NCBI RefSeq assembly: GCF_963860125.1
Contig: NZ_CAWLFA010000001.1
Coordinates: 1,922,001 to 1,986,000 of the forward strand
Reading direction: 5' to 3'
DNA: 64,000 bases
Source of the DNA: Picosynechococcus sp. PCC 7002
GTDB taxonomy: Bacteria; Cyanobacteriota; Cyanobacteriia; Cyanobacteriales; MRBY01
The position numbers were made by a program, and so were the translations under genes. The notes under the pieces are model-generated. The model had not been told where the DNA came from. It made no database searches and saw nothing but the letters and a program-made list of their open reading frames with translations. This document shows, piece after piece, positions 43,920-50,805 of the stretch (its first letter is position 1; each line of letters begins with the position of its first letter).

Positions 43920-44209
43920 ACGAAATTACCCAACTTTTAGTCAACCTAACGATCCTTGTGGCGACAGTTTGGGGGGCGATCCGCGCCGGACTAAACATTT
44001 ATAAGCATTGGCATTTACTAAAGAATCTCCCTGAAGAGATGGAGGAAGACCTAGGCGAAATCCACCGCCAACTAAACGCGATGTGGGGAAAGCTCGATCA
44101 CCTCACCGAGCTAACCGATGCAAGGCTAGACCGCATGGAGCGGCAACTTAATTACTTGGCAGGGACGGTTCGGATCAGTCTTGAAAACTTGGAAGGGCGC
44201 CATGATTGA
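43916..44209 (+). CDS. Small membrane protein with coiled coil (holin-like candidate)
   Basis: This 97-residue protein starts at a GTG that overlaps the previous stop. A single N-terminal transmembrane helix (residues about 4-24, L-L-V-N-L-T-I-L-V-A-T-V-W) is followed by a long helix with heptad-like hydrophobics (M-W-G-K-L-D-H-L-T-E-L-T). This is the XhlA/holin-associated layout. The endolysin gene begins inside its last codons, supporting a lysis role. An internal virion membrane protein is an alternative. Confidence 0.58.
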   Translation: MNEITQLLVNLTILVATVWGAIRAGLNIYKHWHLLKNLPEEMEEDLGEIHRQLNAMWGKLDHLTELTDARLDRMERQLNYLAGTVRISLENLEGRHD

Positions 44210-44906
44210 GAAAATTTTAAGCACAGCAAAATCACAAATCGGTTACCGGGAGAACCCTGCGGGGAGCAATCGCACAAAGTTCGGGCGCTGGTATGGCATG
44301 GACGGAAATCCATGGTGCGCGATGTTTACGAGCTGGGTTTATGCTGAGGCGGGTTTTCCCTTGCCGAAAATGCAGGACGGCGCCCCCAGCGGCGCGGCCT
44401 ATTGCCCCTACATCGAAGGGTATGCGCGGCGGATCGGGCAATGGCACAAAACCCCACGGCCCGGAGATTTGGCGCTGTTTCATTTTGGCAATCGGTTGGC
44501 GGTTCACATTGGGATTGTTGAAAATATCTCAGGCGCAAAATTTAGCTCTATCGAGGGCAACACCTCAGCAGCCAGCAATGCCAATGGGGGCATGGTGCAA
44601 AGGCGATCGCGCAATGTCTCTCAGTGCCGGGGATTTTATCGGCCCATGGATATTCAGGCCCGCACAGGGAAGGATGCTTATTATCGGCTGATCCGGTTAA
44701 GACGCCCCTACATGGCAGGCCATGACGTGAGGGAGTGGCAAAAACAGGTAAATTTCTGGGGAATTTCTATCGAGATTGATGGAATTTACGGCCCGGAAAG
44801 TGAGAAAGTTTGCCGCACCTTACAAGAGAAATGGGGCCTTGAGGTGGACGGGGTGATCGGCCCAATTACCTGGGAGCGGACTTTTAAGCCCAGCAGAGAG
44901 GTTTAG
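44202..44906 (+). CDS. Endolysin: CHAP amidase/peptidase with peptidoglycan-binding domain
   Basis: This 234-residue protein has an N-terminal CHAP domain and a C-terminal PG_binding_1 domain. Catalytic cysteine lies in N-P-W-C-A-M-F (about residue 34), histidine in A-V-H-I-G-I-V-E and the polar residue in S-I-E-G-N. The binding domain reads D-V-R-E-W-Q-K-Q-V-N and D-G-I-Y-G-P-E-S...D-G-V-I-G-P-I-T-W. It should cut peptidoglycan peptide or amide bonds for cell lysis or entry. It has no signal peptide, so release needs a holin. ATG 44202 has GGAAGGG just upstream. Confidence 0.85.
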   Translation: MIEKILSTAKSQIGYRENPAGSNRTKFGRWYGMDGNPWCAMFTSWVYAEAGFPLPKMQDGAPSGAAYCPYIEGYARRIGQWHKTPRPGDLALFHFGNRLAVHIGIVENISGAKFSSIEGNTSAASNANGGMVQRRSRNVSQCRGFYRPMDIQARTGKDAYYRLIRLRRPYMAGHDVREWQKQVNFWGISIEIDGIYGPESEKVCRTLQEKWGLEVDGVIGPITWERTFKPSREV

Positions 44907-44908
44907 CC

Positions 44909-45157
44909 GTGCCTGAGCCTGACAAGGACAAGCTTTTCAAAATCGCCATGGCGAAAGATGGCATTCAGGCGGCGGATGTGGCCTACTACTTCCTGTTGTT
45001 TTTGCCCTTGGTGACGGGGATAGTGGGCTTTTATTTTTGGGGAAAGGCGATCTTGTTTTATCCAGACATCCCGGAACAACGGCTGAAGCCCCTGCTCTGG
45101 GTGAGCTGCGTTTTGATGGGCGTTCCCGTTGCTGGGGAGTTTTGGCGACGGAAATAA
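44909..45157 (+). CDS. Two-helix membrane protein after the endolysin (holin candidate)
   Basis: This 82-residue protein starts with GTG 3 bp after the endolysin stop. It has two hydrophobic helices (about 21-43 and 60-76, F-L-L-F-L-P-L-V-T-G-I and L-L-W-V-S-C-V-L-M-G-V) separated by a proline-containing loop, a charged N-terminus and W-R-R-K at the end. Size, topology and position fit a class II-type holin. No sequence family is recognised. It is the last gene of the rightward operon. Confidence 0.6.
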   Translation: MPEPDKDKLFKIAMAKDGIQAADVAYYFLLFLPLVTGIVGFYFWGKAILFYPDIPEQRLKPLLWVSCVLMGVPVAGEFWRRK

Positions 45158-45159
45158 GA

Positions 45160-45573
45160 TTATTCGAACAAGGAAAGTTGACCATCAACCTGCTTTTTAA
45201 GGAAGCGCGTCCGTGAGGCGTTTTTGAGGTGGTGACTGTGATCGTTTCGGAGATGGCAAACACTGCAAAGAGCCTTTAGGTTTTGGCGATCGCAATTGGC
45301 CGGATTGTGATCGAGGTGGGCCACGGTGAGGATAAAGCGGCCCCGTTTCTCGATGTACCCCCATTCTCCGGTGTCATCGTCATAAACTTCTTCTTCATAT
45401 TGCTGGTACCACTGGGGGAAAGTGCTTTGTAATTTTTCTAGGAAATCAAACCAATCCTCCCCAGGGCGACGGCATGGCCGGCCACATTTTTCACAAAACC
45501 AATGGACTGACTCTTTGATTTCGAGGGCGATCGCCTCCCAGTTGTCGGGATAAAGCTCACGTTTCATCGGCAT
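45160..45573 (-). CDS. HNH endonuclease domain protein
   Basis: This 137-residue protein is of the HNH type. A zinc-binding C-x-x-C pair (F-C-E-K-C) lies near residue 27, and the nuclease core reads L-T-V-A-H-L-D-H-N-P...N-L-K-A-L-C-S-V-C-H-L-R-N-D. In phages such proteins support packaging or recombination; here it lies at the end of the replication operon. GGAGGA precedes ATG 45573 by about 6 bases. It overlaps the gene upstream by 10 bp and is convergent with the lysis operon. Confidence 0.82.
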   Translation of the reverse strand: MPMKRELYPDNWEAIALEIKESVHWFCEKCGRPCRRPGEDWFDFLEKLQSTFPQWYQQYEEEVYDDDTGEWGYIEKRGRFILTVAHLDHNPANCDRQNLKALCSVCHLRNDHSHHLKNASRTRFLKKQVDGQLSLFE

Positions 45574-45707
45574 CGCTTGTCCTCCATGAGGAACTCAAAT
45601 AGCGGTCTGAGGCGTGGGTAGCCATAGAGGATCAACGCCTCCAAAAGGGGTTGTTGTTTGTGGCGGTGTGCCCAGGCGATCGCCTTTACGGGATGGAGTT
45701 TAGCCAT
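45564..45707 (-). CDS. 47-residue element protein, unknown
   Basis: This small basic helical protein (M-A-K-L-H-P-V-K-A-I-A-W-A-H-R-H-K) starts at ATG 45707, 8 bp inside the end of the helicase gene. Its own end contains the ribosome binding site of the HNH gene. Tight overlaps on both sides support a real gene. The longer frame to 45782 is rejected because it would lie deep inside the helicase gene. No family is recognised. Confidence 0.5.
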   Translation of the reverse strand: MAKLHPVKAIAWAHRHKQQPLLEALILYGYPRLRPLFEFLMEDKRCR

Positions 45708-47847
45708 GATTTTTATCCTCCTTTGACACATGATTGATTTCAATATTGGCGATTGGTATCCAGGCAGCATGAGAATTGTCACCCAATCTTTTCACTTGAA
45801 GCTGATTAGAATAGATGCCTTTTCTCCCAATATCTAAAACTTCCAATATCGTTCCGGCTTCCCAGAGGATTCCCACCTTTGGATATATCTCACAGCCCTG
45901 GGCCACCGTGACGCGATCGCCTTTTTCTATCTGATCCATCTGATCCATCTGATCCACCTGATCCGAACTGATCCGAACTGATCCGGAGGGTGGATCAGTT
46001 TGTGTTTTATGCCCTGACTGGGTTTCAGACGACCTGATCCGTTGATCCGCTTTTTCTCCAGATTTTTTTCTCAAAAATTTTTCGTTTTTTTGGATCAATG
46101 GATCAGTTAGAGCTACATCCTTTACCCCGTCTGGGTTAGCGAACTGATCCACGAACTGATCCGCATCTGATCCGACCTGATCCATGGGCGGATCAGTTAA
46201 CCTTCCCTTAACCATTTCCTCGAAGGCGTCGATCCAATAAGTCTTGCTCCGGCCCTGTTTTCTCCAGGAAATAATTCCGTCTGCGGCCAGTTGGCCAAGA
46301 ACCTTTCTAACAGAATTGGTATTAAAGTTTAGGGCTTCCGCTAAATCTCGACTGCCAAACTTTACCCCTCTGTGTTGGCTTAGGAATTGAGAAACCTGCT
46401 CTTTTAAAGAAGAATCTGGGTCTGGGGTGAGAGTGGCTTCTCCTTCGCAAACCCATGACCCTTCCTCTGGGTTAAACACCAGGGCATATTTAGCAGGGCG
46501 GCGGGCGCGGCTCTTCTGGATGCAGAGGATTCGCTCACAGGATGAGGGGTTTAGGTCTTGGGGGTCTTTGGTGAGTTGGAAGACCTGGGAGACGGCATTG
46601 TAAACGGCGGTGGTGCCCCTGGCGTCCCCGGATTTGCTGGAATGGTGAACCAACATGATCGCGGTGTTGAAGTCGGCGGCGATCTTGTTGAGCAGCAATA
46701 TGGGCTTCGCAAACTCTGCATCATTCTCACTGACGGTAGAGAAGCGGCTCACGGAGGCGAGGGAGTCGATCAGGATAAGGTCGTAGCGTTCGTTCTGGAC
46801 TTCCCGGTAGAGCTGGGGGATATGTTCGGTAGACCAACGGGTTTTGTAGTGGATATCAAAGCGTGGATCGTCTGGGCGAATGCCCCGCACTTCGAGGGCG
46901 GCCAACATATCAACGGGCTGTTCATCGGTCTGGATGATGAGAATCTTGGCTTTTTTTGTAACGGGGAAGCCCTGCCAAGATTCCCCTAGGGCGAGGTGAT
47001 AGATGAAGTCATACAAAAGTCTCGTTTTCCCCTGGCCACCGAGGGCATGGAGCAGGGTGGTTGCTCCTTTTGGTATGAATCCATGTAAAAGCCATTCCCG
47101 CACCTGATCGCCGTATTTATCGCGCAATTGGGAAAGGCTTAGGGTCGGTTCCCATTCGTCCTCGATGAGGGATTTATAAAAAAGGCTCTGGAGCTGGGCC
47201 GGCGATCGCCCGGTTTCCCTTGCCAGCTCCTGGAGCATAAATTCTTTGTAGGTGGGGCTGTCGATATCCAACTGAATGTGATTGAGCTTTTCGAGGAGGC
47301 GATCGCATTGGTGGAGCTTGATCGATTTCGCCTCTCCGGTCATCAGGGGTGAAGCGGTGATCTCTGTAAAGCGATCGCGGATCACATTGGCTAGGTCACT
47401 AACCGGAGTATCGCGGCTGTAGGCGTGGGAGATGACCTCTTCTGCGATGGCGATCGCCTGTCGCCGGAGAAAGGCTTGCTGTACCAGATCAGCATAATGA
47501 TCTAGATTCACATCCGAGACGGTGCGATCCACCAGCAAAGATAATTTAGCAGTCCCACCGATGGTCTCAAAAAATTTTTTCTTTGCGCTCAAGGTAGAGA
47601 TGACTGTCAGCAGATCAATGGGGAGATTTTTTTGATCCAGCTTCAGAAACTCTTGATAAATCTGGCGGTGAGCTGACACATAAAAGGCTTCTGGCTCTAG
47701 GATGTGTTTCACCCGGGCCAGGGCTGCAGCTCCCCCCATTAAAATCCCCCCCAAGATCATTTCCTCAGCGTCGAGGTTCTGGGGGGGCAAGCTGCGATCC
47801 GAAAAAATCGGTGTTACCTTATTAGTTGCAAGGGAATTGCTATACAT
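45700..47847 (-). CDS. Replication helicase: DnaB N-terminal domain fused to a RepA-like AAA ATPase
   Basis: This 715-residue protein has a DnaB N-terminal-like helical domain (about 15-110), a linker, a RecA/RepA-like ATPase (Walker A G-G-Q-G-K-T at 270-275, Walker B D-L-I-L-I-D-S near 345, L-V-H-H-S-S-K-S-G-D-A-R-G after it) and a winged helix (S-R-D-L-A-E-A-L-N-F). A D-Q-rich tail and a small C-terminal beta domain end it. It should drive replication of the excised element. ATG 47847 is chosen because GGAGGAAG lies 10 bases upstream; an in-frame start at 47886 is rejected. It contains the TGATCC cluster. Confidence 0.85.
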   Translation of the reverse strand: MYSNSLATNKVTPIFSDRSLPPQNLDAEEMILGGILMGGAAALARVKHILEPEAFYVSAHRQIYQEFLKLDQKNLPIDLLTVISTLSAKKKFFETIGGTAKLSLLVDRTVSDVNLDHYADLVQQAFLRRQAIAIAEEVISHAYSRDTPVSDLANVIRDRFTEITASPLMTGEAKSIKLHQCDRLLEKLNHIQLDIDSPTYKEFMLQELARETGRSPAQLQSLFYKSLIEDEWEPTLSLSQLRDKYGDQVREWLLHGFIPKGATTLLHALGGQGKTRLLYDFIYHLALGESWQGFPVTKKAKILIIQTDEQPVDMLAALEVRGIRPDDPRFDIHYKTRWSTEHIPQLYREVQNERYDLILIDSLASVSRFSTVSENDAEFAKPILLLNKIAADFNTAIMLVHHSSKSGDARGTTAVYNAVSQVFQLTKDPQDLNPSSCERILCIQKSRARRPAKYALVFNPEEGSWVCEGEATLTPDPDSSLKEQVSQFLSQHRGVKFGSRDLAEALNFNTNSVRKVLGQLAADGIISWRKQGRSKTYWIDAFEEMVKGRLTDPPMDQVGSDADQFVDQFANPDGVKDVALTDPLIQKNEKFLRKKSGEKADQRIRSSETQSGHKTQTDPPSGSVRISSDQVDQMDQMDQIEKGDRVTVAQGCEIYPKVGILWEAGTILEVLDIGRKGIYSNQLQVKRLGDNSHAAWIPIANIEINHVSKEDKNHG
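45932..46195. repeat. Iteron-like cluster of TGATCC hexamers inside the helicase gene
   Basis: Sixteen TGATCC/GGATCA hexamers occur in about 264 bp, twelve in one orientation and four in the other. The two densest runs have nearly helical spacing: starts at 45932, 45941, 45950, 45959, 45969, 45979, and again 46145, 46157, 46168, 46178. They encode the D-Q-rich tail but the density suggests a replication origin or protein-binding array. Confidence 0.55.
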
Positions 47848-47930
47848 AATTGATATTCTTCCTCCATTAAAGAAGTTGATTTTCACTAGGGGCGAGAGGG
47901 GTCTCCCCCCTTTTTTTTGCCCAAAAATAA

Positions 47931-48149
47931 TTACTGGTTTAATCTGGCCCGCTCAATGGCGATCGCATCTGCCCAGACCTGCTTAGGCTGTAAATGCTCG
48001 CTTAGGTTCTCAGCGCGGCGCGTGCAATGGGTGAGGGTCATTAACAAAGCCCTCAAACGACTTTCGAGGGGAAGATCTGACGGCCCTTCAACACCCAGAA
48101 TTTCCTCATAGCCCCGCACGATGGCGAGCAGCATCTCAATGGTGTTCAT
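47931..48149 (-). CDS. 72-residue element protein, unknown
   Basis: This helical 72-residue protein (M-N-T-I-E-M-L-L-A-I-V-R-G-Y-E-E-I-L) of unknown family ends in A-I-E-R-A-R-L-N-Q. ATG 48149 overlaps the end of the gene upstream by 14 bp, indicating coupled translation. It lies between the first gene of the replication operon and the helicase. A helicase-loader or replication accessory role is possible from position only. Confidence 0.55.
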   Translation of the reverse strand: MNTIEMLLAIVRGYEEILGVEGPSDLPLESRLRALLMTLTHCTRRAENLSEHLQPKQVWADAIAIERARLNQ

Positions 48150-48357
48150 ATTCCCGTCGCGCCATTTCAAGCAAAACTGCATCTGCAAGGGAGACCGCTC
48201 GTTTTGCAGCCGTTTCTAGAACCCAAGGCTCTTCTGAGTAAAACTTTGTGGCGGTTCCCGCTAAGGCTTGACCAATCAAATACTCACGGTAAGTGCCACA
48301 TCCTTTCTGATTGCCTAGGTGACGGGCGCGAAGCTCAATATTTTCGGGGTTATCCAT
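48136..48357 (-). CDS. 73-residue protein, first gene of the replication operon
   Basis: This 73-residue soluble helical protein (M-D-N-P-E-N-I-E-L-R-A-R-H-L-G-N-Q) has no recognised family. The start at 48357 is chosen because the frame above it runs through the regulatory repeats. Ribosome binding is weak. The promoter region holds two direct 13-bp repeats and a hairpin, and beyond it lies the divergent repressor gene, the classical layout of a lysogeny/replication switch. Confidence 0.55.
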   Translation of the reverse strand: MDNPENIELRARHLGNQKGCGTYREYLIGQALAGTATKFYSEEPWVLETAAKRAVSLADAVLLEMARREYEHH

Positions 48358-48367
48358 GGTCTTTGTG

Positions 48368-48396
48368 TGTTGACTTGGTGATTTGTTGACTTGGTG
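48368..48396. promoter_or_regulatory. Two direct 13-bp repeats TGTTGACTTGGTG upstream of the replication operon
   Basis: Identical copies lie at 48368-48380 and 48384-48396, with a 16-bp period, directly before the start of the leftward replication operon. They could bind a regulator or the replication protein. Confidence 0.55.
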
Positions 48397-48425
48397 GTAT
48401 GTGCTGAAATTGATTAAGAAATATC

Positions 48426-48445
48426 CCCCGTGTTGCTGCACGGGG
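48426..48445. promoter_or_regulatory. Hairpin CCCCGTG/CACGGGG in the switch region
   Basis: A perfect 7-bp stem with a 6-nt loop lies between the replication operon and the repressor gene. There is no T run, so it is more likely a protein site or an mRNA leader structure than a terminator. Confidence 0.45.
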
Positions 48446-48504
48446 AACGCTCACAAAACAAGTAGGAAAACGCCCGTTAGATGCATCCACTGGACACGTC
48501 TAAT

Positions 48505-48534
48505 GGACGTTTTAATGGTATGATGAAAACGTCC
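48505..48534. promoter_or_regulatory. Palindrome GGACGTTTT-N12-AAAACGTCC over the repressor start codon
   Basis: Perfect 9-bp inverted arms at 48505-48513 and 48526-48534 flank the ATGATG start of the XRE gene. A GGACACGTC sequence just upstream is a degenerate extra half site. The position suits negative autoregulation by the XRE protein. Confidence 0.6.
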
Positions 48535-48774
48535 AAGCCGCAACAAACGCAAGCAACAGTGTTGAAACAAATCCGTGAAACTTTGTCGCTGACTCAATTC
48601 GAGTTTGCTGCAAAAACGGGTATCTCTCTTAGCACTATTCAACGGGCTGAATCAGGGCAACGAGAGCCAAACCTCAGCTATGAACAATGGAAAAAATTTA
48701 CATCCATTGCTCGGCAAGCTGGTTTTGACCCGGAAAAGCTACCTGATCGGCTTTCTGAAAAAGTAGCAATTTAG
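48520..48774 (+). CDS. XRE family (Cro/CI-like) helix-turn-helix regulator
   Basis: This 84-residue protein has a lambda-repressor-like helix-turn-helix: L-S-L-T-Q-F-E-F-A-A-K-T-G-I-S-L-S-T-I-Q followed by E-S-G-Q-R-E-P. It lacks a self-cleavage domain, so induction would need another signal. Start at 48520 (or 48523, the ATG doublet) is preferred to 48481 because the frame upstream is the operator region. It is divergent from the replication operon and probably controls it. The small DNA-binding-like gene follows 3 bp later. Confidence 0.8.
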   Translation: MMKTSKPQQTQATVLKQIRETLSLTQFEFAAKTGISLSTIQRAESGQREPNLSYEQWKKFTSIARQAGFDPEKLPDRLSEKVAI

Positions 48775-48777
48775 CCT

Positions 48778-48963
48778 ATGCCCAATTCCCCAAATTCTCC
48801 TTGGTTCCCGACCAGCGCCATGGCCCAGGCCCTCGGCATCAACCCCAAAACCCTCATCCGCAATCGGAAAAGGTTTAAGGAAGGACACCATTACTACAAT
48901 GCAATCCTTTTGGCGATCGGCCTTCCTACCGCTGGCACCATAAACGAATTTTTAAAACCTTAA
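48778..48963 (+). CDS. 61-residue DNA-binding-like protein (possible excisionase or accessory regulator)
   Basis: This short protein has one helix-turn-helix-like stretch: W-F-P-T-S-A-M-A-Q-A-L-G-I-N-P-K-T-L-I-R-N, then basic R-K-R-F-K-E-G-H-H-Y-Y. That pattern resembles small MerR/excisionase-type or phage adaptor DNA-binding proteins. It starts 3 bp after the XRE gene, so both form one operon. The exact role is not proven. Confidence 0.6.
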   Translation: MPNSPNSPWFPTSAMAQALGINPKTLIRNRKRFKEGHHYYNAILLAIGLPTAGTINEFLKP

Positions 48964-48994
48964 AAGTCAACCCCTAACCCCAGGTATATCAAAA

Positions 48995-49381
48995 ATGACA
49001 TACACCATTGGCTACACCCTCCGATCAACCATTGACCATGGCTCTCTCACAGAAGAAATTAAGGTTTCCAGCTCAGTAACTGAAGAGAAAGATCTACCTC
49101 TCGAACTGGAGAAATTAAGAGCCTTAGCCTTTCATGCTTCCCACTCAGACAGACTTTACGAAGAAATCAAGGGCAGAACCGCCAAAGCAGAATTAGACCT
49201 CAGTGACAGCCAACGGGCCTTAAAGAAAATGCAGCAGGAATGGAACAAAGCAACAGAATTTCTCAAAGCCCAAGGTCTAAAGGAAGCCATTCCAAATTTC
49301 CCCATCCGAGAAGCCCACCACTACGAAAACCCAAAGAAATTAGCCAGCACCCAGATCAGCGGCGTTGAAATGGATTTATGA
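48995..49381 (+). CDS. 128-residue coiled-coil protein, unknown
   Basis: The N-terminal 40 residues look beta-like (Y-T-I-G-Y-T-L-R-S-T), followed by a long charged helix with coiled-coil character (about 45-95, L-R-A-L-A-F-H-A-S-H-S-D-R-L-Y-E-E). No family is recognised. It lies 31 bp after the small DNA-binding gene in the rightward regulator operon. Confidence 0.55.
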   Translation: MTYTIGYTLRSTIDHGSLTEEIKVSSSVTEEKDLPLELEKLRALAFHASHSDRLYEEIKGRTAKAELDLSDSQRALKKMQQEWNKATEFLKAQGLKEAIPNFPIREAHHYENPKKLASTQISGVEMDL

Positions 49382-49442
49382 CTCTCTGGTAGCCCTAATC
49401 TGGATGACATTCCGTTTTAATAAAAGAAATTGAGGTAGCACA

Positions 49443-49655
49443 ATGACCCAACGCTGGACAGACGAAATGCTCGATAAGCTCGCCGATGACGTACAGGAGC
49501 TTACCGAATCTATCAAAACCCAACGGGACGAACAGAAGGAACTGACCATCCGGTTCAATGCCTACCAGATGGCCTCTCAATGGGTGGTTAATTTAGCCTT
49601 TGGCCTGTTGGCGACTGCCACGATCACGACGATCGTCACCGCCGTCATCAAATAA
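49443..49655 (+). CDS. 70-residue coiled-coil/transmembrane protein
   Basis: A charged coiled-coil helix (M-L-D-K-L-A-D-D-V-Q-E-L-T-E-S-I) is followed by a C-terminal transmembrane helix (residues about 47-68, V-V-N-L-A-F-G-L-L-A-T-A-T-I-T-T-I-V). This is the layout of XhlA-type holin-associated proteins and also of some superinfection-exclusion proteins. TTGAGGTAGCA lies just upstream of the start. The gene is last in the operon and followed by a terminator. Confidence 0.58.
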   Translation: MTQRWTDEMLDKLADDVQELTESIKTQRDEQKELTIRFNAYQMASQWVVNLAFGLLATATITTIVTAVIK

Positions 49656-49678
49656 AAAGTTTGTTTCTCTCCAATCAC

Positions 49679-49710
49679 AAAGGTTCAGGATTATTTCCCG
49701 AACCTTTTTT
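49679..49710 (+). terminator. Rho-independent terminator after the regulator operon
   Basis: An 8-bp stem AAAGGTTC/GAACCTTT (49679-49686 with 49700-49707) continues into T. It overlaps the 3' end of the convergent membrane-protein gene. Confidence 0.8.
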
Positions 49711-50314
49711 CATTGTCGATCTGGGCCTTGAGTCGCTCTAGCTCCCAATCGATTTCGCGCTGTCGTGTCTGGGGCGTTAGCTCAGTCTTGGGTGGTTTTT
49801 TCTCCAGGTTGATCCGTTCCTCTGGTGGCGTGAAATATCGTCTCAAAACTTCCGGGTGTCTGACCAAATATTCCAGGTGGTACAGATATAAGGCGATCGC
49901 CGAATACATAATGGCGATCCAGATCGTCTCAGCAGAGACCACATCTAAGCTTTCCGGCTCGACAAAGGGAGCGCCGATATAAGTCCCCGCATAGAGCAAC
50001 AACACCAAGAGAAGGCTGTTTACCGTCACCATCACCAATAGCACCGCTTCCCAGAGACTATCAATCATCCCCATCTCTCGAATGCCTGCCAATCTCACCA
50101 ATATCCATTGGGATAGATAATGCAGCCCAAAGGCCAGTCCACCCATAAACACCAGCACAAACAGCAAAAACAAGGGATGAACCGTTAAAACATAATTTTC
50201 AGAAGCCTCCTTAATCAAGCCTGCAGTCGTACCAAAAACAATTAAATTAATCAATAAACGCAACCAGGCCAACGGGTAGGGTATCGCCGGAGACCAGCCA
50301 AATTTCTTCGCCAT
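49691..50314 (-). CDS. 207-residue multi-pass membrane protein, unknown
   Basis: About four hydrophobic helices (near residues 15-32, 45-72, 90-110, 128-148) are followed by a charged cytoplasmic tail (E-L-T-P-Q-T-R-Q-R-E-I-D-W-E-L-E). No family is recognised. Accessory membrane proteins in this position of prophages sometimes alter the host surface or block superinfection, but nothing in the sequence proves it. It is monocistronic between the regulator operon and the hairpin at 50370. Confidence 0.6.
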   Translation of the reverse strand: MAKKFGWSPAIPYPLAWLRLLINLIVFGTTAGLIKEASENYVLTVHPLFLLFVLVFMGGLAFGLHYLSQWILVRLAGIREMGMIDSLWEAVLLVMVTVNSLLLVLLLYAGTYIGAPFVEPESLDVVSAETIWIAIMYSAIALYLYHLEYLVRHPEVLRRYFTPPEERINLEKKPPKTELTPQTRQREIDWELERLKAQIDNEKRFGK

Positions 50315-50369
50315 AATTTTTCTTCCTCATTGCCATAATCTTACCCAGAAGAAAATTATTCCCATCGTA

Positions 50370-50406
50370 AAACGCCCCCTAAAAAGACCATTAAAAGAGG
50401 GCGTTT
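50370..50406. terminator. Imperfect inverted repeat AAACGCCCCCT...AGAGGGCGTTT
   Basis: Arms of 11 bp with one mismatch (50370-50380 and 50396-50406). On the minus strand it is followed by a short T-rich stretch, so it could end leftward transcription coming from the integrase gene. It may equally be a regulatory site. The rest of the 50315-50586 gap is A+T-rich and otherwise featureless. Confidence 0.4.
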
Positions 50407-50586
50407 CCCTACCCATTGTGAGCGTTGGGCAAAGACCGTAAATATTTGTATCGGGTTATTTCTTGAGTATTTGGCCCTATTATCTTCCGAAAACAAAGAG
50501 CCTTAAAATGTTCTTAACAGTCAAATAAAAAATCCCTAAGAAGCGCTCACTTCCCAGGGAATATCCATAAGTTGAGGTAGCAACAA

Positions 50587-50805
50587 ATGGACAACGGTTA
50601 TTTTAGCCCAGAACCTTTAGAGGCGAACGAGTTTAAGGCTTTAATGTTGCGCCACGGCGTCACCAAAACGGATTTAGTCAAGTCCGGCTGGTTTGAAGAA
50701 TACGAGATCGCCAACTGCATCGAACGACGCAAAGCCCAAAATCCGAGCCGTGCCCTTAAACGATTGTTCGGGCTATATGCCCATTTTCATGGCTGGGGGG
50801 CCTAG
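50587..50805 (+). CDS. 72-residue element protein, HTH-like, unknown
   Basis: This 72-residue protein (N-E-F-K-A-L-M-L-R-H-G-V-T-K-T-D-L-V-K-S) has a helix pattern reminiscent of a small DNA-binding domain, with a basic helix after it (E-R-R-K-A-Q-N-P-S-R-A-L-K-R-L). The leader TTGAGGTAGCA is nearly the same as that of the 70-residue gene at 49443. Its end overlaps the convergent integrase gene by 50 bp. Position next to int suggests an excisionase or integrase regulator, which is inference only. Confidence 0.6.
   Translation: MDNGYFSPEPLEANEFKALMLRHGVTKTDLVKSGWFEEYEIANCIERRKAQNPSRALKRLFGLYAHFHGWGA

Noticed and set aside
45160..45573. HNH protein as evidence for a tailed-phage packaging module
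   Set aside because: No terminase genes are adjacent, and it lies at the end of the replication operon, so the link is not supported.
46558..46989. 143-residue plus-strand ORF opposite the helicase ATPase domain
   Set aside because: Antisense shadow of the conserved Walker region; no ribosome site.
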